From a bacterium (lineage in GTDB: Bacteria; SZUA-79; Acidulodesulfobacterales; Acidulodesulfobacteraceae): 46,138 bases of DNA. The translations under genes and the position numbers were made by a program. The number at the start of each line of letters is the position of its first letter. Position 1 is the first letter of the stretch. A model generated the notes under the pieces. The model had not been told where the DNA came from and did no database searches. It saw nothing but the letters and a program-made list of their open reading frames with translations. Positions 26,718 through 35,379 of this stretch are shown here, piece by piece. Location of the stretch: NCBI GenBank assembly GCA_021795355.1, contig JAJYPL010000008.1, positions 1-46,138 of the forward strand, written 5' to 3'.

Positions 26718-27830
26718 ATGAAAATATTAAATAATAAATATACGCAGAATTTCGATTTTATAATACTTTTTACGGTAATTATAATTTTTTCCCTCGGCAT
26801 TATTAATCTTTACGGTTCTTTAAGCATACACAATAAAGATTTTTTCGATCCTTACGTCATAAAACAGATCGTATGGTTTATAGTGTCTATCCTGATAATG
26901 TCATTAATAATATCTATAGATTATAATACCCTTATAGAAGCGGCGTATTATATATACGGATTTATTTTAATATTTATAGTTATCGTGCTCGCAAAAGGAA
27001 GGATTACGCACGGGGCTTCGAGATGGATTTCTCTCGGCATGTTTTCGTTTCAGCCTTCCGAATTAATGAAAATAGCCCTGATATTCGCTCTCGTCAAATA
27101 TTTTACGACCTACGAAAACAAAAAAGGATACAACCTGCGGAGTCTCGCTATACCTTTTATTATAATATTGATACCGGTTTTGTTTATAGCTAAAGAGCCG
27201 GATTTGGGAACGTCCCTGATAGTATTGTTTATAGGGCTGATTATTATTTTTTTGGCGGGAATTAAAAGAAATTCCATGCTTATACTTGCCGGAATTATTC
27301 TTACAGCCGGTCCGGTTTTATGGTTCAGGCTTAAATCTTACCAGAAAAGCAGAATACTGATATTTCTGCATCCCGCAAAAGATTATCTCGGAGCCGGATA
27401 TAATATAATACAGTCGGAAATAGCCGTCGGCGCGGGAAAGCTTTTCGGCGACGGTTTCGGCAACGGCTCCCAGAGCACTTTGGATTTTTTGCCGGCAAAA
27501 CATACCGATTTTATTTTTTCGACGTATATGCAGCAGTTCGGTTTTATAGGCGGATTAGTTCTTATAATTCTCTATTTTATAGTTATAATAAGGGGATTTA
27601 AGATAGTTTACAGAGCCAAAAAACTTCAGGGTTTTTTACTCGGCGGCGGAGCGCTTGCCATTATAACTTTTCATGCTATAATAAATATGTTTATGACCGT
27701 CGGTCTTCTGCCCGTAGTGGGCGTTCCGCTTCCGTTTTTCAGCTACGGCGGCACGTCGCTCGTAGTAGATATGTCCGCAGTAGCCATACTCCTGAATATT
27801 TCCATGAGGAGGTATAAATTCCAGTCGTAA
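26718..27830 (+). CDS. rodA: Elongation SEDS glycosyltransferase RodA
   Basis: Polytopic SEDS lipid II polymerase of the elongasome. It shows GASRWISLGMFSFQPSELMKI, KEPDLGTSLIVL, GDGFGNGSQSTLDFLPAKHTDFIF and the C-terminal PLPFFSYGGTSLV. 370 aa with about ten hydrophobic segments. It begins 3 bp after mrdA, the usual PBP2-RodA pairing, which separates it from ftsW at 7846. Confidence 0.95.
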   Translation: MKILNNKYTQNFDFIILFTVIIIFSLGIINLYGSLSIHNKDFFDPYVIKQIVWFIVSILIMSLIISIDYNTLIEAAYYIYGFILIFIVIVLAKGRITHGASRWISLGMFSFQPSELMKIALIFALVKYFTTYENKKGYNLRSLAIPFIIILIPVLFIAKEPDLGTSLIVLFIGLIIIFLAGIKRNSMLILAGIILTAGPVLWFRLKSYQKSRILIFLHPAKDYLGAGYNIIQSEIAVGAGKLFGDGFGNGSQSTLDFLPAKHTDFIFSTYMQQFGFIGGLVLIILYFIVIIRGFKIVYRAKKLQGFLLGGGALAIITFHAIINMFMTVGLLPVVGVPLPFFSYGGTSLVVDMSAVAILLNISMRRYKFQS

Positions 27831-27848
27831 ATATATGGAATAGATAAA

Positions 27849-28346
27849 ATGAACGAATTTAAAAAAAATAACCCGTTTATTTTTGCGGCATCCTTTTTTT
27901 ACGCAGGTTTTTTTCCTTACGGACCGGGTACCGCCGGTTCCGTCGCCGCTTTTTTGCTCTATATATTTCTGCTTAGATTTTTAAACCCTTTTTATTATAT
28001 CGCCGTATGTATTATAATATTTATTTCGGGAGTTTACGTTTCTTCCAAAGCGTCGAAAATATCCGGATTAGACGATCCGTCTTTCGTAGTCATAGACGAA
28101 GTTCTGGGCTATCTTGCGGTTATGTCCGGTTTATTATGGATGCATTTCGATTTTTTTCATATTTTGATATACTCGTTACTGGGGCTTTTTCTTTTTCGCA
28201 TCTTCGACATATCGAAGCCGCTTTTTATAGGAACTATAGATAAAAAAATTAAAGGCGGGTTAGGTATTATGCTGGACGACATCGCCGCCGCCCTTTTTTC
28301 CGTAATAATTTTAAGAATTGCTATAGTAATAATAGCGGGCATCTAA
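27849..28346 (+). CDS. pgpA: Phosphatidylglycerophosphatase A
   Basis: Small integral membrane phosphatase that converts phosphatidylglycerol phosphate to phosphatidylglycerol. The family signature YGPGTAGSVAA is near residue 25 and the acidic VVIDEVLGYLAVM motif near residue 80, followed by DISKPLFIG and LGIMLDDIAAAL. 165 aa, with about four membrane segments. It starts 18 bp after rodA and its stop overlaps the cinA start by one base, so it is probably transcribed with both. Confidence 0.92.
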   Translation: MNEFKKNNPFIFAASFFYAGFFPYGPGTAGSVAAFLLYIFLLRFLNPFYYIAVCIIIFISGVYVSSKASKISGLDDPSFVVIDEVLGYLAVMSGLLWMHFDFFHILIYSLLGLFLFRIFDISKPLFIGTIDKKIKGGLGIMLDDIAAALFSVIILRIAIVIIAGI

Positions 28347-29611
28347 TGAAAGATATAAAAATACTAGTCATATCCGACGACGGAAATTTTGCTGCGGCGG
28401 GTGAAATAATAAAAGAGCTCTCAGACGTGCTTTCAATTTACGGACTCGGTTTCAAAGAAGCGGTAATTATGCCCGAAAGCCAGACTGTAAGCATATCTAA
28501 AGTCGTATCTTATATGACGTCGGAAGATTCTTTCGTAATAATATGCGGCGGCATAAAAGAAGGAAACGCTTTAACTTCCGAAATAATATGCTCCGTTTTA
28601 AAGCAAGAACGGGCGAGAAGCAAAGACGCCGCAGACTTGATGGCTTTAGTTTACGAATCGAACAAAAAATCTTTCGGCCCCTCCGCCGAAAAAGCATGTT
28701 ATTTTCCCGACCATTCTTTTATCGTGCCGAATCAAAATTCCGGCATATCCGGTTTTTATCTTACCGAACCCGTGTTCATAGCCGCATTTCCGTTAGAGCC
28801 CGATAATGCGGTTTATATGTTTAAAAATCACGTTCTAGGTAAAATGCTCGGAAAACTCGGCATAAACTATTTCGTCAAATTTAGGAAATATAAGCTGTTC
28901 GGTTTAAAAGAAAAAGAGTTTGAGGCGCTTTTTGCAAAATTAAAACAGGTTTCGGATGTTAATTTGACGTACGAATATTCATACGGGGAATTTATTATAT
29001 CCGCGGCGGTAAACGGCGTTTCCACTCAAAAACTTAATGAAAACATAAAGTTAATAGATGCAAAAACCGAGGGAATTTTTAAAAGATATCTTTACGGCTA
29101 CGACGAAGACGAGCTTGAAGTAGTGTGTTCATATCTGCTAAAGGAGAACGAAATCAAGATATCCGTGGCGGAATCCCTTACCGGAGGGCATATTTCCGAC
29201 AAGCTTACCGATCTGCCGGGCGCATCCTCTTATTTTCTTTACGGAGGCGTAGTATATTCAAATTTTGCGAAAACCGATATTCTGGGGGTAGATCCGGCTG
29301 TTATAGAAAAAGAAGGCGCCGTTTCCGAAGCATGCGCAGAGGAAATGGCCGAAAAAGTAAGGGAAAAAACAAAAGCGGATATAGGTATCGCCGTTACCGG
29401 CTTGGCAGGGCCGCAAACGGACGGCGGAAATTACCCTGTAGGAACGGTTTTTATAGCATTATCGAGCGATAAAATCAAAGAGTCCAGAAAATATATTTTT
29501 TCCGGTTCGCGCGCCGATATAAAGTCTTATACGACGAAAATGGCGCTATTCTGGATTTACAGACTTTTAAACGAAACAAGCGGCAGAAATAATGACAAAA
29601 ATTTAACTTGA
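28346..29611 (+). CDS. cinA: CinA-like protein with PncC-type nicotinamide-nucleotide amidase domain
   Basis: 421 aa. The C-terminal half (about 265-410) is an intact CinA/PncC domain with SVAESLTGGHISDKLTDLPGAS (given in part: AESLTGG, LTDLPGASSYF), GGVVYSNFAK, and VTGLAGPQTDGGNYPVGTVF. It hydrolyses nicotinamide mononucleotide to nicotinate mononucleotide in the NAD salvage cycle. The N-terminal half should be the COG1058 ADP-ribose pyrophosphatase domain, but the diagnostic TGGLGPTxDD stretch is replaced by CGGIKEGNALTSE and the start is divergent, so this domain looks degenerate. The order cinA-recA is conserved in many bacteria. Confidence 0.85.
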   Translation: MKDIKILVISDDGNFAAAGEIIKELSDVLSIYGLGFKEAVIMPESQTVSISKVVSYMTSEDSFVIICGGIKEGNALTSEIICSVLKQERARSKDAADLMALVYESNKKSFGPSAEKACYFPDHSFIVPNQNSGISGFYLTEPVFIAAFPLEPDNAVYMFKNHVLGKMLGKLGINYFVKFRKYKLFGLKEKEFEALFAKLKQVSDVNLTYEYSYGEFIISAAVNGVSTQKLNENIKLIDAKTEGIFKRYLYGYDEDELEVVCSYLLKENEIKISVAESLTGGHISDKLTDLPGASSYFLYGGVVYSNFAKTDILGVDPAVIEKEGAVSEACAEEMAEKVREKTKADIGIAVTGLAGPQTDGGNYPVGTVFIALSSDKIKESRKYIFSGSRADIKSYTTKMALFWIYRLLNETSGRNNDKNLT

Positions 29612-29636
29612 TAATCTTTCTTTTTTTTAATATATT
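29608..29636 (+). promoter_or_regulatory. Probable recA promoter
   Basis: TTGATA (29608-29613), a 17-bp spacer and TATATT (29631-29636), overlapping the last bases of cinA. Transcription would start near 29643, so the palindromic repeat at 29647-29674 would be in the recA leader. No convincing LexA box was seen. Confidence 0.6.
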
Positions 29637-29646
29637 ATATTTAACC

Positions 29647-29674
29647 GCGGGGACAGAATTCAATTCCGCCCCGC
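29647..29674 (-). repeat. Family A palindromic repeat, copy 7 (recA leader)
   Basis: GCGGGGACAGAATT, C, AATTCCGCCCCGC. The arms pair except for a one-base length difference and a mismatch next to the core. The flanks TTAACC and GCAACAAA are shared with copy 9. It lies between the recA promoter and ribosome site. Confidence 0.9.
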
Positions 29675-29698
29675 AACAAATAAGCGACAGGTGAAATT

Positions 29699-30751
29699 AT
29701 GGCAGTAAAATCAGGCGAAACTAAAGAAAACGTTAAAGAAAGCGCAAAAGACGCAGCTATCCATGAGCAAAAAATGAAAGCGCTGGACCTTGCAATGGCT
29801 CAGATAGAAAAGCAGTTCGGCGCGGGAGCCGTCATGGTTCTCGGCGGAAAGCCGCCCGCAGAAAATATACAGTCTATTCCGACCGGCTCTCTGTCGTTAG
29901 ATATTGCTCTCGGCATAGGCGGCATACCTAAAGGAAGGGTAATAGAAATATTCGGACCGGAATCGTCGGGAAAAACGACGCTTACGCTGCAAATAGTTGC
30001 ACAGGCTCAAAAACGCGGAGGCATAGCCGCCTTTATCGATGCGGAGCACGCCTTAGACTTGCAGTATGCAAAAAAAATAGGGGTCAATGTCGATCAGCTT
30101 GTGGTTTCTCAACCCGGCACGGGAGAAGAGGCTTTAGAAATAGCGGATTCGTTGGTAAGGTCCGGTTCTATCGACGTTTTGGTAATAGACTCCGTCGCCG
30201 CATTGGTGCCTAAAGCCGAAATAGAAGGCGAAATGGGGGACTCCCATATGGGACTGCAGGCAAGGCTTATGTCGCAGGCTTTAAGAAAACTTACGTCGGC
30301 TATCGCAAGGTCTAATACGTCGGTTATATTCATCAACCAGATAAGGATGAAAATAGGCGTTATGTTCGGTTCTCCCGAAACCACTACCGGCGGCAACGCT
30401 CTTAAGTTTTATGCATCCGTCCGTATAGATATAAGAAGAACAGGCTCTATAAAAAAAGGCGACGAAGTAGTCGGCTCCAGGACTAAAGCCAGGATAGTAA
30501 AAAATAAAGTAGCTCCTCCGTTTAAAGAAGCCGAGTTCGACATAGTTTACGACAGCGGAATATCTTTAGAAGGCGACATAGTGGATATAGGTTCGGAAAA
30601 CGGCATAATCGAAAAATCGGGAACTTGGTTCAGCTACGGCAAAGAAAGGCTTGGACAGGGAAGGGAAGCCGCAAAAGAAACCCTCAAAAACAACCCTGCA
30701 TTACGCGACGAAATACATTCTAAAATTTTAGAAAAATTTAATCTTAAATAA
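29699..30751 (+). CDS. recA: Recombinase RecA
   Basis: DNA-dependent ATPase for strand exchange and SOS induction. It has the Walker [12 protein letters not shown], the [22 protein letters not shown] region (in part), [15 protein letters not shown] for Walker B, the L2-type segment [21 protein letters not shown], and [14 protein letters not shown]. 350 aa. The N-terminal 30 residues are longer and more charged than in E. coli; ATG 29699 follows an AGGTGA site. pilT-like gene follows after 6 bp. recX lies one gene further on. Confidence 0.97.
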   Translation: MAVKSGETKENVKESAKDAAIHEQKMKALDLAMAQIEKQFGAGAVMVLGGKPPAENIQSIPTGSLSLDIALGIGGIPKGRVIEIFGPESSGKTTLTLQIVAQAQKRGGIAAFIDAEHALDLQYAKKIGVNVDQLVVSQPGTGEEALEIADSLVRSGSIDVLVIDSVAALVPKAEIEGEMGDSHMGLQARLMSQALRKLTSAIARSNTSVIFINQIRMKIGVMFGSPETTTGGNALKFYASVRIDIRRTGSIKKGDEVVGSRTKARIVKNKVAPPFKEAEFDIVYDSGISLEGDIVDIGSENGIIEKSGTWFSYGKERLGQGREAAKETLKNNPALRDEIHSKILEKFNLK

Positions 30752-30757
30752 AAAAAA

Positions 30758-32035
30758 ATGGACGAAACGGTTTTACAGTCTAATGCCGCACAGGACGTTC
30801 AACAGGTTAAGCCCGGAGGACAGCCTTCTCTTTTAGAAACGATTTTAATGACGGCGGTCGGCAAAAAAGCATCGGATATTCACCTTAAAGTAAATTCTTA
30901 TCCTATTTTTAGAATAGACGGGGATATTTACAGACAGGAAAATTTCGGCGTTATGTCCAAAGAAGTCATAGAAAAAATAGCCGTAAGCATGATGGATAAG
31001 CATCAGCTTAAAGTTTTTCAGGAAAACAGGGACGTCGATCTAGCATACAGCCTGCGCAGCGTAGGAAGATTCAGGGTCAATATTTATTCGCAGCGGAATT
31101 CTTTAAGCATAGCAATGCGCTATATTCCCTTCGATATTCCTATTTTTGAATCGCTTAACCTGCCGAAAATCATAAAGTCTATAGCCCTTAAAGAAAGAGG
31201 ATTAATACTCGTTACCGGCATAACCGGCAGCGGAAAGTCCACGACCCTCGCTTCTATGATAGATTTTATAAACAGGAACAAGCCCGTAAACATAATAACC
31301 ATCGAGGACCCCATCGAATATCTTCATAAAGATATAAAAGCCGTAATAAACCAGCGGGAACTCGGAATGGACGTTTATTCTTTTTCGCACGGATTAAGAG
31401 AAGCCTTAAGGCAGGATCCCGACGTTATTTTAGTCGGCGAAATGAGGGACTTGGAAACTATAGAAACCGCTATAACTGCCGCCGAAACGGGACATCTCGT
31501 AATGAGCACCCTTCATACGCTCGATGCGCAGGAGACTATAAACAGAATTATAGCCGTTTTTCCGCCCTATCAGCAAAAACAGATAAGAATTCAGCTTGCT
31601 TCCGTTATTTCAGCCGTAATATCCCAGAGGCTTATTGCAAGGGCGGACAAAAAAGGACGCCTTCCGTCCGTCGAGATAATGATAGGAACGGAAACGATAA
31701 AAGAATGTATAGCAAACGAAGATAAAACTGCGAGTATCAGGGACTTCATAAAAAGCGGAAACATACAGTACGAGATGCAGACTTTCGATCAGTCGCTCTA
31801 TAATTTCTATAAACAGGGTTTAATAACATACGAAGATGCTCTTGCGGAGTCCACCTCGCCGAACGATCTTGCCCTGTTAATATCCGGAGTAAATGCTTCC
31901 GACGACGATATAAGCGCAGGGGTTAAAGCAGACTCCGCCGTGAGCGGCAAAACTTCCGGCGCCGCCGGAGCAAGCCCTTCGGGAACGGGAACTGCGGCGG
32001 CTTCAGGCGGTTCCGGTTCTTACTGGACCACGTAA
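30758..32035 (+). CDS. Type IV pilus retraction ATPase, PilT/PilU family
   Basis: Hexameric cytoplasmic secretion ATPase that powers pilus disassembly and twitching. It has an N-terminal PAS-like domain (LLETILMTAVGKKASDIHLK), Walker A GITGSGKSTT, the ASP and Walker B region IITIEDPIEYLH and DVILVGEMRDLET, and the His box TGHLVMSTLHT. The end of the core, EMQTFDQSLYNFYKQGLITYEDALAESTSPNDL (in part), resembles PilU more than PilT. A low-complexity Ala/Gly/Ser tail of about 45 residues follows. No other pilus genes lie nearby. Its place between recA and recX is unusual. Confidence 0.9.
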   Translation: MDETVLQSNAAQDVQQVKPGGQPSLLETILMTAVGKKASDIHLKVNSYPIFRIDGDIYRQENFGVMSKEVIEKIAVSMMDKHQLKVFQENRDVDLAYSLRSVGRFRVNIYSQRNSLSIAMRYIPFDIPIFESLNLPKIIKSIALKERGLILVTGITGSGKSTTLASMIDFINRNKPVNIITIEDPIEYLHKDIKAVINQRELGMDVYSFSHGLREALRQDPDVILVGEMRDLETIETAITAAETGHLVMSTLHTLDAQETINRIIAVFPPYQQKQIRIQLASVISAVISQRLIARADKKGRLPSVEIMIGTETIKECIANEDKTASIRDFIKSGNIQYEMQTFDQSLYNFYKQGLITYEDALAESTSPNDLALLISGVNASDDDISAGVKADSAVSGKTSGAAGASPSGTGTAAASGGSGSYWTT

Positions 32036-32061
32036 CCGCAGGTATGTTTATGCGCAAAATT

Positions 32062-32090
32062 TTGAAGTACAGCGCTATATAATATATTAT
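32062..32090 (+). promoter_or_regulatory. Possible recX promoter
   Basis: TTGAAG (32062-32067), a 17-bp spacer and TATTAT (32085-32090), in the 68-bp gap before recX. An overlapping TATAAT at 32078-32083 lacks a matching -35. Confidence 0.45.
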
Positions 32091-32103
32091 CGGAGCAGCC
32101 TCT

Positions 32104-32595
32104 TTGAAAATATCGCAGGAAAATATTTCTAAAAGAAAGTCGAAAACGCCGCTATCGGCGCAGGATTACTCTTTAAAGCTCGTATCCGCGAGGTCTTATT
32201 CCGAAAAACGGCTTGCCGAAAAATTAATCAAAAAAGGCTTTTCTACGGAAGATACCGGCAAAGCATTAAAGAAACTTAAAGAATACGGATACCTAAACGA
32301 CGAGGAATTTGCGGAAAGACTTATAGAAAACGGAAAAAAAAGACTTATCGGCAGAATAAAATTAAGCTATGAACTTTATAAAAAAGGAATAAACAAAAAT
32401 ATTATAGACAAGCTTATCGAAACGTTTTACACGGAAGACGAAGAACGTTCCGTTATGCTTAAAGCGGTGGACAAAAAGAAAGTTTCCCTGATAAAGTACA
32501 GGGAAAACGAACTGATATTCAAAAAGAAACTTTACGATTTTTTGCAGAGCAGAGGATTTTCCTCTAAAATAATAGAAGACTTAATTAAACAGTAG
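32104..32595 (+). CDS. recX: RecA regulatory protein RecX
   Basis: 163-aa helical protein that binds and restrains RecA filaments. It shows tandem three-helix repeats with family features AQDYSLKLVSARSYSEKRLAEKLIKKGFS (in part: ARSYSEKRLAEKL), LKEYGYLNDEEFAERLIE and LLSRGFSSKIIEDLI-like end (LQSRGFSSKIIEDL). No ATG is available near the N-terminus; TTG 32104 has GGAG eight bases upstream. The TAG stop overlaps the first base of repeat copy 8. Confidence 0.9.
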   Translation: MKISQENISKRKSKTPLSAQDYSLKLVSARSYSEKRLAEKLIKKGFSTEDTGKALKKLKEYGYLNDEEFAERLIENGKKRLIGRIKLSYELYKKGINKNIIDKLIETFYTEDEERSVMLKAVDKKKVSLIKYRENELIFKKKLYDFLQSRGFSSKIIEDLIKQ

Positions 32596-32617
32596 GGACG
32601 GAATTGAATTCCGTCCC
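32595..32617 (+). repeat. Family A palindromic repeat, copy 8
   Basis: Perfect 23-bp palindrome, GGGACGGAATT, G, AATTCCGTCCC, beginning on the last base of the recX stop codon. Convergent with copy 9, 13 bp away. Confidence 0.94.
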
Positions 32618-32630
32618 CTTGTATTTAACC

Positions 32631-32659
32631 GTGGGGGCAGAATTCAATTCTGTCCCCGC
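32631..32659 (-). repeat. Family A palindromic repeat, copy 9 (before alaS)
   Basis: GTGGGGGCAGAATT, C, AATTCTGTCCCCGC. The only two arm mismatches would both be G-U wobbles in RNA. It shares the flanks TTTAACCG and GCAACAAA with copy 7 at recA. Confidence 0.93.
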
Positions 32660-32673
32660 AACAAAAATGGAAT

Positions 32674-35379
32674 ATGATAAAATCAAACGAACTTAGGGGA
32701 ATATTCATTAAATTTTTTACGGAAAAAGGACATGCGCCTATTCCGAGTTCTTCTTTAATTCCTGCGGGCGACGACTCCATAATGTTTACGAATGCCGGAA
32801 TGGTCCAGTTTAAGGACTATTTTACGGGCGCTGCCCAGGCGCCCGTATCCCGCGCCGTAACCGTTCAAAAGTGCATGCGCGCAGGAGGCAAACATAACGA
32901 CCTCGAAAACGTCGGCAAAACTTCCCGCCATCACACTTTTTTTGAAATGCTCGGAAATTTTTCTTTCGGAGACTATTTTAAAAAAGATGCCGTTTTGTTT
33001 GCTTATGAATTTATAAAAGACGTCCTGGAACTCGACCTCGGCAAAATATACGTTACCGTAAACGATAAAGACGAAGACGGTTATAATATCTGGAAAAATA
33101 CCGTAGGTTTCGACGAAAACAAAATATACAGGCTCGGCGACGAAACGAATTTCTGGCAGATGGGAGAAACCGGTCCGTGCGGCTATTCAAGCGAAATATT
33201 TTACGATACCGGCTATTCCGAAGCGGGACATGCGGAGTGCGATATTAATTGCGATTGCGGCAGATATTTAGAAATATGGAATCTCGTTTTTATGGAATTC
33301 AACAGAGACAAAAAAGGAGACCTTTCAAAGTTGCCGCGTCCCTCGATAGACACGGGAATGGGGCTTGAGCGCATACTGCGAATTTTGCAGAACGTCCGGT
33401 CAAATTACGATACCGACGTTTTTACTCCTTATATAAAAGAGATAGACGCCGCTACCGGAAAACGATACAACGGCGGAGACGAAGCATACGATACCGCCGC
33501 AAGGGTTATCAGCGACCATATAAGGACGTCCGTTTTTTTATCCGCCGAATCCGTATTTCCGTCCAACGAAGGCAGAGGTTACGTATTCAGGAGAATTTTA
33601 AGAAGACTTATCAGGTATTCTTTAAAGCTCGGCATAAGTCTCGACAGCCTGAAATATCTCGGCAATATCGTCGTAATAATTATGGGCGGATTTTATCCCG
33701 AAGCCGCCGACGGTCTTTCGGTTTTCGAGAAAATAATCTCCGAAGAATACGAAAGGTTTAACGACACGGTAGGGCAGGGAATTAAACTTTTGGAAGAAAA
33801 AATTATAGAACTTAAAGATAAAAAGCAGAAGACGGTTCCCGGCGATTTCGTATTTAAATTATACGACGAAAAGGGTTTTCCTGTAGATATAGCAATAGAT
33901 ATGGCTGAAGAAAACGGTTTTTCGGTAGATTTAAAAACTTACGGCGAATTAATGGAACTTCAGAAAAAAGGTTCTAAGCAGAAAAAAGAAAAAAACGGAG
34001 TTCCCGAAACCGTGGAAGGCGTACCCAAATCGCTTTTTAAAGGATACGGTAATATAGAAAACGCCGTTTCCGCAGATATTACCGGTATATTCGACGAAGA
34101 CGGCAGACCTGCGGAAAATATAGAAGACGGCGGTTTTTATTATATATCCTCGGCTGTTACTCCTTTTTATCCCGAAGGAGGCGGTCAATCCGGCGACGGA
34201 GGAACCATAAAGTTTAATTACGGGAAATATTCGTTATCCGCCTCGGTTTCCGATACCTTTAAAACTAAAAACGGGGTTATTCTTCATTATGCCAGAATAT
34301 TTACCGAAAGCATGAAGGATGCGGAACAGAATCTCGGCGCCGCCTCCTCCGAAGAAATACTTGCTCCGCCGGTTTTTCCCGTTAAGGCAAGTTTTTCCGT
34401 CGATGCGGGATCGAGAAAAAAAACTGCGGCAAATCACAGCGCAGTTCATCTTCTTCAGGCTGCGCTAAGAGAGATACTCGGCAGCCGCGTAACCCAGCAG
34501 GGTTCGTTCGTCGATCCGGAAAGGCTCAGATTCGATTTTTCGTACGGCAAGCCTCTGACCGACGAAGAAATCAGGAAAACGGAAGTTTTAGTCAACGGCT
34601 ATATTTTTGCCGACCTTGAAGTAAAAACGCATGAACTTGACGTTCAAACCGCTTTAAACTCCGGCGCTCTTCACTTTTTCGACGAAAAATACGAAGATAC
34701 GGTAAGGGTGGTATCGATGGGGACGGCGTCAAAAGAATTCTGCGGAGGCACTCATGTTTCGAGAACCGGAGAAATAGGATTTTTTAAGATTACCGGCGAA
34801 TCTTCGGTAGCTTCCGGAATAAGGCGCATAGAAGCCGTTACCGGTTTTAATTATCTCGACTACCTGCACGTGGAAGAGGACAATATATTTAATATCGCCA
34901 AACTGCTTAATACTTCAAAATCCGAAGTTTACAACAGAATAATAAAACTGTATTACGACTATGAACTGCTTGACAAAACCAACGGGGAGCTCAGGTCGAA
35001 ACTCAACTCTTTCGAATCCGAACGCCTTATAAAATCTTTTAAAACGGGCACTGCGGGCGCCGCCGGATTTAAATATCTAATTTCAAAATTCGGCAGCGTT
35101 TCCGGCGAAGAATTAAAAGAGCTTGTAAATACACTAAGTTCAAGGCGCGATTTCCCTGAAGGCGATTCCGTCGTAGTTTTTATATCCAATATTAAAGACG
35201 AAAAGCTGATTTACGTCGTATCGGCAAAAGGCTCCATAGACGCATCCGCCGTTATAAAGCGCATTAATTCGGAAACCGGAGGAAAAGGCGGAGGCAAAAA
35301 AGATTTTTCTCAGGGCGGAACGCAGGACGTTTCAAAATTCGACGGAATAGAAAAAATCGTCGAGTCCGTATTGCTATGA
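32674..35379 (+). CDS. alaS: Alanyl-tRNA synthetase
   Basis: Charges tRNA-Ala. It has the class II catalytic domain at the N-terminus (MFTNAGMVQFKDYFTG, RAGGKHNDLENVG, RHHTFFEMLGNFSFGDYFK), the NEGRGYVFRRILRR tRNA-binding motif, the editing domain with the zinc/catalytic HxxxH (NHSAVHLLQAAL) and CGGTHVSRTGEIGFF, and a C-Ala domain ending GGKGGGKKDFSQGGTQD. At 901 aa it is slightly longer than E. coli AlaRS (876). ATG 32674 has only a weak GGAA upstream. Its stop overlaps the next start (ATGA), so the downstream lipoprotein gene is translationally coupled. Confidence 0.97.
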   Translation: MIKSNELRGIFIKFFTEKGHAPIPSSSLIPAGDDSIMFTNAGMVQFKDYFTGAAQAPVSRAVTVQKCMRAGGKHNDLENVGKTSRHHTFFEMLGNFSFGDYFKKDAVLFAYEFIKDVLELDLGKIYVTVNDKDEDGYNIWKNTVGFDENKIYRLGDETNFWQMGETGPCGYSSEIFYDTGYSEAGHAECDINCDCGRYLEIWNLVFMEFNRDKKGDLSKLPRPSIDTGMGLERILRILQNVRSNYDTDVFTPYIKEIDAATGKRYNGGDEAYDTAARVISDHIRTSVFLSAESVFPSNEGRGYVFRRILRRLIRYSLKLGISLDSLKYLGNIVVIIMGGFYPEAADGLSVFEKIISEEYERFNDTVGQGIKLLEEKIIELKDKKQKTVPGDFVFKLYDEKGFPVDIAIDMAEENGFSVDLKTYGELMELQKKGSKQKKEKNGVPETVEGVPKSLFKGYGNIENAVSADITGIFDEDGRPAENIEDGGFYYISSAVTPFYPEGGGQSGDGGTIKFNYGKYSLSASVSDTFKTKNGVILHYARIFTESMKDAEQNLGAASSEEILAPPVFPVKASFSVDAGSRKKTAANHSAVHLLQAALREILGSRVTQQGSFVDPERLRFDFSYGKPLTDEEIRKTEVLVNGYIFADLEVKTHELDVQTALNSGALHFFDEKYEDTVRVVSMGTASKEFCGGTHVSRTGEIGFFKITGESSVASGIRRIEAVTGFNYLDYLHVEEDNIFNIAKLLNTSKSEVYNRIIKLYYDYELLDKTNGELRSKLNSFESERLIKSFKTGTAGAAGFKYLISKFGSVSGEELKELVNTLSSRRDFPEGDSVVVFISNIKDEKLIYVVSAKGSIDASAVIKRINSETGGKGGGKKDFSQGGTQDVSKFDGIEKIVESVLL

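Noticed and set aside
29600-29699. LexA box before recA
   Set aside because: No clear CTGT-N8-ACAG-type site was found; lineage-specific boxes differ and could be missed.
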